A stretch of 64,000 nt of DNA, taken from assembly GCA_002104905.1 (NCBI GenBank), contig MCFE01000114.1, forward strand, positions 101,976-165,975. The letters run 5' to 3'. Each line of letters opens with the position of its first letter. The first letter of the stretch is position 1. Positions 54,035 through 64,000 of the stretch are shown piece after piece. The position numbers were made by a program, and so were the translations under genes. Source of the DNA: Basidiobolus meristosporus CBS 931.73. Lineage: Eukaryota; Basidiobolomycota; Basidiobolomycetes; Basidiobolales; Basidiobolaceae. The notes beneath the pieces are model-generated. The model saw nothing but the letters and a program-made list of their open reading frames with translations. It was not told the origin of the DNA and searched no databases.

Positions 54035-54384
54035 TGTTGTAAGAGTCTTGGAGATATTGGAAGTGATTGGGAGAACAAGTAGATTATGTGGTTTTCACTT
54101 AATGATTTATTGAATGTAAAAGTAGTATTTATACTTTTACCTGGTCTTGGCATTACAAACAATTAGAATAGGTTAAGGAAGGTCCCAAGAACATGTGTGC
54201 AAAGTTTGGGGCTGTTTGGACAACTTAGAATATTTTCACCAAAATGCCAGGTACCCAGAACATGAAAATTCTCAAAGTAAATCCCGACAATGAATTTGGT
54301 CAGTATTCTCTAGGATTTGAGGGTAATGATCTAAGTGACTAAGTTAGGTGAATATTTAGGTGGAAATTACAAATTTTTACAACA
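54035..54384 (-). repeat. Copia D 3' LTR carrying a 54-bp inversion
   Basis: 350 bp. 54224-54277 is the exact reverse complement of 59369-59422 in the 5' LTR, while the sequence on both sides is collinear and almost unchanged. The inverted piece is bounded by imperfect inverted repeats ('ctttgagaattttca' / 'tgaaaatattctaag'). Confidence 0.92.
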
Positions 54385-54395
54385 CTCCCACTCAG

Positions 54396-55706
54396 CTAAA
54401 TGTTCATACTGACTAGTCCTAATTTTGACCCAAGATATTCAAACTTGTCTCTAGCTAATGGTTTGGTAAATATGTCTGCAATCATTTCATCTGAAGGACA
54501 GTAAACTAAGCTAACTAAGTTATTGTCTATAGCTTCACGTATGAAATGATTTCTAATATCTATGTGCTTGGATCTAGCATGAAAAGTTGGATTTCTACCT
54601 AATTGTATACATCCTTGATTATCTTGAAATAAAGTAATAGGCGTTTTTTGACATGGGCCTAAATCTGTAAAGAGCTTTCTTAACCACATTGCTTCTTTTG
54701 TAGCTTCACAGGCTGCCATATACTCTGCCTCTGTGGTAGAAAGTGCTATGGTTGGTTGCTTTCTTGAATTCCATGAAATTGCTCCTTGACAGTAAAGAAA
54801 GGTGTATCCTGTGGTGGATCTTTGGTCTTCTAAATTTTGTCCCCAATCTGCATCAGAGTATCCCACAAGATCTTGTTCTGAGTCCTTATAGGTGTATCTT
54901 AAGCAGATATCAGCAGTTCCTTTTAGGTATCTAAAAATCCGCTTAACTGCTGCAATATGATCAGATCCATAGCTCTGATTATGTTGGCTGACAACTCCCA
55001 CTGAATATGAGATACCTGGACGTGTTCCAAGCATGATGTACATCAGACTGCCGACCATAGATTAATAAGGAAAGTCAGGGCTTTCAGATGGCACCAGGCT
55101 CTCTTGATTTGGTTGAGTTTTGACCAAGTTAAGGTTTGTCTCCATTGGGGTAGCTGCCGGTTTACAGTCTTCCATTTTGTACTTCTTTAGTATATCTTGA
55201 ATATACTTGGATTGGCTTAGGGTAATAGTCTGGGTACTTCTGTCTATGGAGAGCTTAATCCCTAAGTAGTAACTAAGTTCTCCTAGATTGGACATCTTGA
55301 ACTCCTTAGATAGGCTGGATTTAGTCTCTTCCAATGTTTCTAGGTTATTGGCGGCTATAATAAGATCATCCACATATAGAGCTAATAGAACTGGATTTGC
55401 TCTATCTGGCTTATAGTATATACTATAGTCAGCATTACTCCTTTTGAAACTCAAAGATTCCAAATAAGAATCTATCTTGCAATTCCAGGCTCTCGATGAT
55501 TGTTTGAGACCATATAGTGACTTTTTAAGCTTGCAGACCAAATGGGGGTTATTTTGGTCAACAAACCCATCAGGCTAGTCCATATACACGTCCTCATCAA
55601 GTTCTCCATTCAAAAATGCAGTTTTTACATCCATTTGATGAATAAAAAACTTATATTTGGCTGCAATAGCCAATATTAATCTGATGGAATTAAACTTGGC
55701 TACCGG
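54396..55706 (-). pseudogene. Copia D pol, 3' part (RT palm to RNase H)
   Basis: Continues pol left of the solo LTR. It has 'FLNGELDEDVYMD', then TAG at 55575-55577 where the family has CAG, the RT active site 'YVDDLIIAAN' (about 55350-55379), TAA at 55062-55064 where the family has CAA, and RNase H with 'YSDADWGQNLEDQRSTTGYT', '[20 protein letters not shown]', and 'KHIDIRNHFIREAI'. The stop is at 54396. Both nonsense changes are C-to-T on the coding strand. The catalytic residues of RT and RNase H remain. Confidence 0.88.
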
Positions 55707-56510
55707 TGTGGTGGTGTAGAGGTACTCCTGGGAGAAGCTACACAACTCAAGGTGTGTGAGGTGTCTGATGGGTGCAATAGCCTCTGTGTCTAAACTGCTG
55801 GTGCCTTTGTCAATATGTCACTATGGTAAAAGCTCCTGCTTCTCTAGCTTCCTAGGTGCTCCAAGTGTCTCCAAAGGCCTCTGTGTGTCTTGTGCACTAC
55901 CCTGAAAAGCTCCTTGATGGCAGGTCTGAGATGTACTGTTGAAGGCAGGTGCAGTGATCAACTGCTAATCAATAAGGTAGAAGTGTTACTGATAGAAGGG
56001 ATGATTTATTGATGAGGGATTACTTTCCCTTAAATACTTTTCCTGATTGCCAAGTGATTACTAATGACAAGGTTCTAGAAGATTCTAGGTATCAGTGGAA
56101 TTCTTGATGACATCACTATGAGCTAAAAATATGCCAAGAATGTCCTGGAAGGTTCTAAAAGGCACAGCACTCTCAACCAATCAGGAATCAGTAGTTTGAA
56201 ACCTGTGCAACATAGAAATACCATATATGGTATTGAAATGGTAGGGATGGTAACACAGACCTAGGTCATGTGTCACAGGTACTGACGCGGGTACTTGCCT
56301 TATATAGATACATCTACTGATCACAAAGCTGAATAACATCTGGGATAACTAATGCTAATAACTAATCAGGGTAAACATCATATGGGGATAATACTGATAA
56401 TATGGGCAAAAGAAGAATGGGATAATACTGATGAGATAAAATATGGATAAGTATATCATAATGACTATATGAATAAACTTGTCTGTGGGAGGTATGTTTA
56501 CCCTACCACA
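55707..56510 (+). mobile_element. Solo LTR-G inside Copia D pol
   Basis: 804 bp with TGTGGT/ACCACA inverted ends (begins 'tgtggtggtgtagagg', ends 'accctaccaca'). Flanks are CCGG on the left and CCAG on the right, a 4-bp duplication with one change. It holds a heat-shock-like element (56073-56085), the palindrome 'accatatatggta' (56220), a TATA-like 'cttatatag' (about 56299) and AATAAA (56472), giving U3-R-U5 order on the plus strand. A relic of the same family is at 1850-2250. It has no coding frame. A gypsy-type origin is likely but unproven. Confidence 0.75.
56073..56085. promoter_or_regulatory. Heat-shock-element-like sequence in LTR-G
   Basis: TTCtaGAAgaTTC is a perfect three-unit Hsf1-type element. 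About 60 bp on, 'tggaaggttctaaaa' is a two-unit partial match. Both are upstream of the TATA-like box at about 56299 if the LTR is read on the plus strand. Confidence 0.45.
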
Positions 56511-59148
56511 CCAGTGGAAAGGTCTCAGTATAGTCAAGTCCTTTTGTTTGAGAGTATCCTTTGGCTACAAGTCTTGCTTTGTATCTTTCAATTGTACCAT
56601 CAGCCTTGTATTTTGTCTTAAAGACCCATCTGCATCCAATTGATTTTTGGTTGATTGGTAATTTGACTAAGTCCCAAGTTTGATTTTCCATCAGGGCCTG
56701 ATATTCCTCAGTCATTGCAGATCTCCAAAACTTTGTCTGAGGGCTATTTAGGGCCTCTTTTACAGTCTGGGGTTCATCAATATGGACTGAATAGGCATAG
56801 GCTAAGTTTGTACCCTCATTGATATAGTAATTTGGGCTATTTCTTGTCCGATTGGATCTCCAGGCATTTAATACTGAAATGATCACTTCTGGGATATTCC
56901 TGGGCACTGATTCTGGCTGAACCACGGTTGTAGAGTCCTCTGGAGTGAAAAAATCTTCATTGTTTTGCTCTGATTCAATCCTGACAATTGGTGGACTTGA
57001 GATCAAATTTTTGTCATCATCTGATGTCATTTTTTGTGAAAATTTTGAATTTTCATCAAACAACACATCCCTGGACTTGATCAGCTTCTTTGCTTTGGTA
57101 TTGTAGAGTCTGTATGCCTTACTCTCATTGCAGTAGCCCAAAAATATGCATTTTAAACTTTTTGGCTCAAATTTTGACTGCTTTCCAGCCAGTTTTTTGG
57201 CATATGCTGTGCACCCAAATATTCTTAGATATTCTGCACTTGGTCTGTATCCATACCATGCTTCAAATGGAGTAGAATCACAAAGTATTCTGTTATAACT
57301 CCTATTTTTAAGATATACAGCAGTGGCAACTGATTCCACCCAAAAATCATAGGATAATTTTTGATCATGGATCATAGATCTTGCCATATCAATTATTGAT
57401 CTGTTAGCTTGTTCTGCTGCTCCATTTTGCTGTGGGGAGTATGGTACAGTAGTCTCTTGCTTTATCCCATGAATTTTGCAGAAGTGGATGAAGAGTTTTG
57501 AGGTACATTCTCCACCATTGTCAGAGCATATTTTCTGGATTTTTTCACCAGTTTCTCTCTCCACCATGGCTTTAAACTCCCTGAACTTAGACAGAGCTTC
57601 TTCCTTTCTCTCCATGAAGTAGACCCATGTGTATCTTGTATAATCATCAATAAAAGTGATTAAATACTTCATCCCGCCTAAGGATAAATTTTGCATAGGT
57701 CCACACAGATCTGAGTGAATTAGATCTAATTCTTTCTTAGTTTTGATTAACCCAGAGCTCTTGAACGGTTGTCTGGCTTGTTTCCCATATATGCAGGCTT
57801 CACAGTGCTCCAAAATAGCTGGGGGATCAATTTTCACTCCAGAAATGAGCTGATCTTTGATCATTTTACGCAAATAATCAAAATTGATGTGTCCAAATCT
57901 CCTGTGCCAAAGCATTGGTGTTTCTTCATTTAAGTTACTTATATTGGCTTCCAGATATGATGGAATATAAGTCAACTTGTATAGATTCTGATCTCTGATG
58001 CCCAAAGCAATATGAGCACCATTTTGATCAGTGATCCTGCATCCAGAATTGTCAAAACTGAAACTGAGTCCTTCTGCTGTAGCCTTGCTTACAGAAAGTA
58101 GGTTCTTGGCTATTTCTGGTACATAGAGTACTTCTTTAAAGGTCAGTGTATGGCTTCCTTCACTGCTTCTAAGGTTTACTTGGATAGTTCCTTCTCCCAC
58201 TGCATCAAGTGTTCTATTTTCACCCATGAAAACCTTCTTAATTGGAATTTCTTGATATTGGGTAAAAAGTTCTTTTTGGTGTGTAAAGTGTTGAGAAGCT
58301 CCAGAATCAATATACCACGTCTGAGAATCCTTGTTTGTGGTCATATTTAGTGCAGATATGAATAGTCTATCTTCAGTTGTTGCAGCATTTCCATATTCAG
58401 GCTTCTTTTGCTGATAATCTCTCTTTTTGAAACACCGGTCTGATGTGTGTCCTTTCCTTTTGCAGTAGTTGCAAAATAGGTTGCTGTTGCCTTTGTAGGG
58501 TCTTGGGTACCTCCTTTGTTGGTTATCATTGCTTATTAAAGCATTTTCTTCTTCCTTCTTATTGGCGCTTGATTTTCTTAATTCTTGATCCAGGAGCCTT
58601 CCATATATGTAATTTAAGGTCAAATCTTCAGTTCTGGACTCTAGGGCTAATACAAGGCCCTGAAACTTGTCTGTCAGGCTATTCAGGATGGTAACTATCA
58701 CATCCTCATCAGTAGTTGGTACGCCCACAGATTCCATCTCATCTACCAGCAGAGTAATTCTGTTAATTAGATTTCTCATTTCTTCTCCTGGCAGCATCTT
58801 TGTAGTAAAGAATTTTCTTCTCAGATACATTTTCTTGGCAGCTGAACATGACTGGTAGGTGTCTTCTAATGCTTTCCAGGCATTCTTTGCCGTTTTTGCT
58901 CTTGAGCATTGAATTAGCAATTTGTCCTTGACATTAAGGCAAATGCAGTTAAAGGCACTTTGTTCTTTCTTCTGGTACTTCAAGGCTTCCTCTCCCACAT
59001 TTTTAGGAGGGTATTCTTCTCCCATGACAATATCCCAAAGGCCTCTTTCTTGTAGCAGCATCTTCATCTTCACCTTCCACACTGGGTAGTTAGAGCCATC
59101 TAACTTTTCAGCAGAGGGAAAAATTCCAGTAATAGCAGTAGTAGACAT
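56511..59148 (-). pseudogene. Copia D gag-pol, 5' part (gag to RT fingers)
   Basis: Open without interruption from the gag ATG (59148; an in-frame ATG at 59175 lies in the primer site) to the solo LTR, about 880 codons. Order: Ty1/UBN2-type gag ('LDGSNYPVWKVKMKMLL'), zinc knuckle 'CNYCKRKGHTSDRC' (C-x2-C-x4-H-x4-C), protease 'WYIDSGASQHF' (D-S-G-A), pre-integrase zinc site ('LWHRRFGHINF' ... 'HCEACIYGK'), integrase D-D-E in 'SDLCGPMQ', 'CSDNGGECTS' and 'QQNGAAEQANRS', then RT from 'WDLVKLPINQKSIGCRWVFK' to 'GYSQTKGLDYTETF'. Only the LTR-G insertion truncates it. Copy-and-paste transposition was its role. Confidence 0.9.
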
Positions 59149-59179
59149 TGCAGAGAGTGACAGCTTGGGGCTCATAACC

Positions 59180-59531
59180 TGTTGTAAGAGTCTTGGAGAT
59201 ATTGGAAGTGATTGGGAGAACAAGTAGATTATGTGGTTTTCACTTAATGATTTATTGAATGTAAAAGTAGTATTTATACTTTTACCTGGTCTTGGCATTA
59301 CAAACAATTAGAATAGGTTAAGGAAGGTCCCAAGAACATGTGTGCAAAGTTTGGGGCTGTTTGGACAACTTTGAGAATTTTCATGTTCTGGGTACCTGGC
59401 ATTTTGGTGAAAATATTCTAAGTAAATCCCGACAATGAATTTGGTCAGTATTCTCTAGGATTTGAGGGTAATGATCTAAGTGACTAAGTTAGGTGAATAT
59501 TTAGGTGGAAATTACGAATTTTTACAACAGA
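59180..59531 (-). repeat. Copia D 5' LTR
   Basis: 352 bp, B/D type, TGTTGTAA/TTACAACA ends. Apart from the inverted segment of its partner it differs at about one base near the outer end ('attacgaa' against 'attacaaa'), implying a recent insertion. Confidence 0.92.
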
Positions 59532-62500
59532 TAGAGCAGGGCAGCAATGGAGAGGTAGTAGTGCTGTGAGGGAGTTTTTAGCATGGTATTTTGGGCAGTT
59601 TTCAGGACAGTAATTGCTTCCTTCTAAAGCTTTTTGCATTAGTCATTGAGTCTTTTATTTTTAGTAGTCAAAACAATATCAGCAGCTTCTAAATCAGAAA
59701 TTCCCCTGACAATTGCAAAGAATCTTTGGAGTAATGCATCAGTAGAAGTGCTGGTAACTGGGAGAGCAGTAGCAGGAATACAGTTTGGTGAAGAAGTACT
59801 GTTCAGAGGCAAAGAAAGTGGACTGGCAGATTCCAGTACAATAGCAGATATTCAAGTAGGAGGAAACAGAGTATCCAAGGCAGTAACAGATACATTTCAT
59901 GTTGATGAAGCAGATGCGGGGGTGCAAGCCTGATGAGAAACTAGGAAGGAGAGAGCGCCGGAGGAAATGGAGTCCTGTGCTTGTCAACCATATCTTCCAT
60001 TGGAGTAATCCCAGTACTCCTTGTGCATTTGAACAGAAACGTAAGCTTTCAGAGTGTGCCAGTTCTTCATTTTCTGTTGACAGTTGCTTTAATTCCATAG
60101 TTGGCAAGTGTATCTTGGCAGACTTGTCAAAGCAATTGAGAACCTTCCTTTCAAATGTAGTAGGCTCCTGTTGAGGTTTTGGTGGCATATCCAGAGGTTC
60201 AGCTTCAAATTCCAATTTTTGAGATATTCGAGTGAATATTGATGGGTGAGATCAATATCAGGGTTAGAGTTACGCGCCGTGACTGCTTTTTATGGTTCAG
60301 GATATATAAAATACACTAGTAAAGGTAATTTAATGGATGGATAATAGCAGTGGTTAGAACAACACTGCGGGTCTTACCACATCCGGGCAGCTTACTGTTT
60401 GGGCCGATGCTTGCTACGCTCAGCTAACAGGCTATCACATAGTGTGGTCGGGAAATGCACTAATCAGGGCTTCCTCTACCGGAAACACACATGGATGGAT
60501 AGTTTAAAGCAAACCCAAAGTTCCTTCCATCATTGTCATCCAGCCTGGGAACCAAGACGTCTGCAGCAACAGTCATGTTACGGTAGTTGAGTGGACTGAA
60601 TATGTTAGCAAGGTGTATTCAAGCAACTGGAATTACAAAGGTAGTCCTTAGGTCAAAACAAGCTTGGCTTGATTAATAGTTAGATACGAATGCACTAATA
60701 ACATAAGGGGAGAGTGAAGGAAAGCCATAATGCATGGAAGGCTCGCTTGTTTGCGTGGACGGCTTCAAAAATACAATGACTATGCAATATGCTTTGCGAC
60801 TTTGTAATAATACCAAAGGCTCCACGCTTTCTAGTAGCAGTATTTAATCAAATCAAGATTCACACGTTGGTGACAGTCCTGGTTGACTGTCAAATCCACC
60901 CAAAGGAAGCAGGTTTCAAAAGCTTCAACACGCAAACCTAACCCAATTTAGAATAGGCTGAATTCCTCTCTGATCAGTGGTCTACAACGTGCTACTTGTG
61001 ACACCAGCTAAATCATTGAGCGATTTTCCTTGGCAGTTAGTTGTAGTAAATGGACCACCGTGAACGATTGCTATTTTGGATATTTGTACTTGTGACATTG
61101 ATGTTCACCATGTTTCCATTTAGCCCAAAGTTTAGTTAAATCTCTATCACATTCCATCTTTGCCATGCACAACAGTATTGTTATTTCTGATTCAGCTATG
61201 TAGGTTAGTAATTTATTCATTGTCTCTGTGGTTTAAGATTCAATAGTTTCCTCGGCGGTTAGAGTTGCGGAATATCATGTAATAAACCAATATACAAACC
61301 CTGCCACTTACTATGCTCTTTTCCAATTCTGGCTGGATATTCATTGACCGGGTACCTATGAACAGAATGGTTGACATCGTCAAAACCAATACAGGCCACG
61401 AATTCGCTTTAGTCAATGAACCAGCGACAGAGGAGAGAGAGATGCTGTTCGCAATTGAACAACGTGTTTGTAGATGTTTCTGATTTATCGACCCGTTTGC
61501 TATTTATAGCTATTGTTCAACACATCCTCCATAGTGTTCATTTTGAAGCTTAGAGATTTCGATTTAGTGTTGGGTTACAGAGTAATCATATCTTGGATAT
61601 TTCTGTTGTGAAAGCAGTATTTCGACGCACAACGCGGTTGCTCAGAACACTTGCTAATTAGATTCAACAGTGATATCAACAGGCATGGTGCAGGTTGTCT
61701 GCATAAGGCGAAGGAGGGTCATACTGTGGCGATCATTGCCATACTCAATCATTCAATTGTGTAGTTTCACATTAATTTAGCATCTAGGCTAAAATTCACA
61801 CCAATCGTTTTTTATCTCACTACATCCGCTGTGTAGTGAGAAATTCGTTCAATGCCTACAGTGAATCCAAGTGTATCTTATCTAGCCTAATGTCTGCTTC
61901 TCTTCATCTACGCCTGGACCCATCTACATACGTACGAGGCCATAAATCTCGCGCCCTATTTTGTCACCTTCGCCTTCTTGACCTGGGACCTATCGGGAAT
62001 TGTCCCTGTATCATACGTACGCCAATCACTTCGTCATTGTTACTCAAATTTGATGGAGTGGTTTGGGACTACCAGAAGAAAGTGGGGTGCACACTTATTG
62101 ATTGACAAGACAGGTTTCTACTTTGGGCATCGGAAAGATACAATATTAAACCGCACTTACGTCCAAACTGCTTTCCTTGTCCTACAAATAAACTGGCGTG
62201 AATGCCAAATTTAGCTATATATAGGCTGGCTCATTCTGGCTCGGTATCAGCTTGACACTCCAAGTAAAGCCTAGCTGTTGATGTAGTAGTCCTTGTTTGT
62301 AGTCCTTCAAGGACAGGGCAAAATGGGAATAGAGGTTTGTATCGCATAGTGGCTTAAGGTAGGTATATACATATGTATTGCGAGTGAGGGAATTTAGTTA
62401 TGTAGATGAAGGTGAGTCGTCTTGTTTGTGCTAGACTAAATATTGTAAAAGAGACTGTTTCATGAGTGGGTGTGCAACGGGATCATCAGCGATCTCCTTT

Positions 62501-62600
62501 ATTTGGAATAATTAACATCTGGTATTCTTGCTGCTTGCCAGCTTTCCTGTACCTCCACCTCTCGCTCTGTCCTGTATCTTCACTTCGACAGAAAGTATAA
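59532..62600. other. Sparse region between Copia D and the chitinase
   Basis: 59532-60240 continues the CpG-poor repeat sequence interrupted by Copia D. From about 60.25 kb CpG reappears. A block at 60390-60509 reads 'GQLTVWADACYAQLTGYHIV' then 'WSGNALIRASSTGN', which resembles a shortened copia RNase H (D-A-x-Y-A ... T-G-Y) but is too short to call. No RNA gene or supported multi-exon gene was found apart from the short ORF at 61313. Confidence 0.4.
61313..61483 (+). CDS. Possible 56-aa ORF
   Basis: ATG 61313 to TGA 61481-61483. The composition looks coding ('GWIFIDRVPMNRMVDIVKTN', 'EREMLFAIEQRVCRCF') but there is no motif, no clear promoter and no paralogue in the window. It could be an exon or a gene fragment. 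Listed for completeness. Confidence 0.25.
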   Translation: MLFSNSGWIFIDRVPMNRMVDIVKTNTGHEFALVNEPATEEREMLFAIEQRVCRCF

Positions 62601-62636
62601 GAATCCATCTGAGCTTTCGAAAATAGCAACAACATC

Positions 62637-64000
62637 ATGAAGTTTACTGGATTTCTTCTTTCCGCTCTCTCCGTTGCCATCATTCTTTCCCCATCGGCGC
62701 TAGCCGCCGATGATAAGGTGATTGTTGGATACTACGTTCCTTGGGGGAATGTTCAGCCTAGTCAGCTCAGCTATGACAAGGTCACTCACATCAATTACGG
62801 TAAGTCTATTCGGCTATAGGGTAGCAGCCATTTTCTACCACTCACTATTTTTCAAAGGCTTCGGTGTCTTGACGAAGAAAGACGACCCTACGAATATCTT
62901 TATCGACGCGGATTATGACGGTACCGCCATTCGTCAATTAAAGCAACTAGCTACCCCCAAAGGCGTCAAGGTGCAAATTTCAATAGGCGGTTGGACAGGA
63001 AGCCAGACGTTCTCGCTCGTAGCTCGCGATCCACTTCTTCGCCAGAAATTCATCAATAATGCTCTCGTTTTTGTTCGCAAAAACACAAAGCCTGAAGGAC
63101 AAACTCCGGATGGATGGGACTTGGATGGAATTGACATTGACTGGGAATACCCAGCCAGAGAAGGAGCCGTGTGCAATGTGTACGATGCTGCAGATTCCGC
63201 GAATTACCTGACACTCCTAAAAGAATTACGTGCCGCACTTGACAAGGAATTCCCTACCGAGCACAAGCTTATAACTGCGGCAGTCAGGGTACAACCTTTC
63301 GATGGACCTGGAGGCAATCCACTTAATGATGTCTCGGCATTTGTCCCCTACTTTGACTTTATTAACGTTATGGCATACGACATCAATGGTGGCTGGTCTG
63401 CTACCACTGGCCCCAACGCTCCATTTGACTATGATACCAAAGGCGGAGACCCATTTTCATTCCGCCAAGCTTCGAAGGCCTGGCTAAATGCCAAATGGCC
63501 AGCCAACAAGCTGGTGATGGGCCTGCCATTTTATGGCCGATCACTGACCGCTACTGTGGACATGAACTCGAACCCATCCAACCAATACGTTTCCAAGTCA
63601 CCCACCGTGCCTAAAGGAGACCCATCAGATTCCAACGAACCAAATGCTTTTTGTAACGAAGGGTCCGTCTACGGTGGGCTTTGGGCATGGAAGTACCTTC
63701 GCAGTGAGATTCTCAAGAATGGACCATCCAGTCCCATCAGCGGCTGGAATCGTTACTGGGATAATGTAACGCAGACCCCCTGGCTATTCGGCTCAAGCAA
63801 TAAGATGTACATATCTTACGATGACCCTCAGTCGTTGAAGGTTAAGGCCGAATATTCCAAGCAGCAGGGATACCGCGGGGTCATGTTTTGGGATATGACA
63901 AATGACTCTAATGATGAGCTTTTGAATGCCATTCAGGTTGTTCGTCAGCCAAATACCACTCAGCCGCCTGTGACAGCGACCGCCACAACCCCCAGCAGCT
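62637..64000 (+). CDS. GH18 chitinase, secreted (3' end beyond window)
   Basis: Exon 1 62637-62799, a 58-bp intron, exon 2 from 62858 to past the window end; 435 residues visible. Residues 1-23 are a signal peptide. The TIM barrel starts 'VIVGYYVPWG'. 'SIGGW' (96-100) is the conserved beta-3 motif. 'DGIDIDWE' gives D144, D147, D149 and the catalytic acid E151 (D-x-x-D-x-D-x-E). 'MAYDINGGW' and 'GVMFWDMTNDS' are the beta-6 and beta-8 regions. After about residue 420 a Pro/Thr-rich linker begins ('TTQPPVTATATTPSS'), so a carbohydrate-binding module or GPI tail may follow. It would hydrolyse chitin at the wall or outside. A TATA-like 'agtataag' lies ~45 bp before the ATG. Confidence 0.93.

Larger units (their letters stand above)
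54035..59531 (-). mobile_element. Copia D: best-preserved Ty1/copia element, TSD GATAG
   Basis: LTRs at 54035-54384 (3') and 59180-59531 (5') enclose gag-pol on the minus strand. GATAG stands at 54030-54034 and 59532-59536. The LTRs are nearly identical apart from a 54-bp inverted segment. A solo LTR of another family (55707-56510) interrupts RT. Beyond that, pol carries two stop codons. Without the inserted LTR the element is about 4.69 kb, the same as Copia B and C. It is the youngest-looking copy in the window. Confidence 0.93.

Noticed and set aside
54396-55706. Repeat-induced point mutation (RIP) as explanation of the two stops in Copia D
   Set aside because: Both are C-to-T on the coding strand, but two sites are too few, and the copies as a whole are not saturated with such changes; Copia C also has frameshifts and an A-to-T stop.
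55707-56510. Non-autonomous DNA transposon in Copia D pol
   Set aside because: TG...CA termini, U3-R-U5-like order of TATA and AATAAA, and a 4-bp duplication fit a solo LTR better than a TIR element.
1-64000. tRNA, rRNA or CRISPR arrays
   Set aside because: No T-arm/anticodon-arm combinations, conserved rRNA segments or regularly spaced repeats were seen; the tRNA-like complement next to copia LTRs is a primer-binding site.

Overview
The window is nuclear DNA of a filamentous fungus. The evidence is GT-AG introns of about 36-78 bp, TATA boxes 30-150 bp before start codons, three GPI-type chitin deacetylases, a GH18 chitinase, alpha-arrestins with PPxY tails, an ICln (pICln) homologue and fungal-style Ty1/copia elements. 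Introns are dense: one 831-nt coding sequence has eight exons. Together with the Plavaka-like transposon relic this fits an early-diverging fungus or a basidiomycete better than a yeast or typical ascomycete, but I cannot name the lineage.

Layout. (1) 1-25.9 kb is AT-rich, almost CpG-free transposon sediment. It holds Ty3/gypsy RNase H and integrase relics, a Plavaka/CACTA-type transposase relic (minus strand), a 350-bp-arm inverted repeat (5771-6522), and three Ty1/copia copies of one family. Copia A (8593-17666) was broken by a solo LTR (LTR-X, 11146-16204), which was itself broken by Copia B (11421-16100). Copia C (18082-22755) sits inside an older repeat (R1). Target-site duplications (TSDs) prove three of these insertions. 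(2) 25.9-51.1 kb is a compact, CpG-containing gene island. It holds a tandem pair of unrecognised 455/456-aa proteins with relics of further copies, a PLP enzyme of the isopenicillin-N-epimerase/Egt2 type, chitin deacetylase 1, a small ORF, an 8-exon coiled-coil protein, ICln, a FAS1-domain protein, a pair of ~92-aa zinc-knuckle proteins, two tandem alpha-arrestins, chitin deacetylases 2 and 3, and a lipocalin. (3) 51.1-60.25 kb is a second transposon block: rearranged copia LTRs, then Copia D (54035-59531, TSD GATAG) with a solo LTR (LTR-G, 55707-56510) in its pol. (4) 60.25-64 kb is mostly empty until a GH18 chitinase that runs off the right end.

How the genes fit together. Chitin deacetylases and chitinase act on the wall polymer outside the cell. 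The two alpha-arrestins would recruit an Rsp5-type ubiquitin ligase to plasma-membrane transporters. ICln belongs to Sm-protein/snRNP assembly in the cytosol. No single pathway or biosynthetic cluster links the whole island; local duplication is its theme (455/456-aa pair, zinc-knuckle pair, arrestin pair, deacetylases).

Most unusual observations: a 54-bp inversion inside one LTR of Copia D; a Copia C whose 5' LTR and gag start carry an A-type tract including a shared nonsense codon; a primer-binding site matching the initiator-tRNA anticodon arm that also contains an ATG; heat-shock-element-like arrays in and near LTR-G; and the two new small-protein/paralogue families. No tRNA, rRNA or CRISPR array was found by eye.
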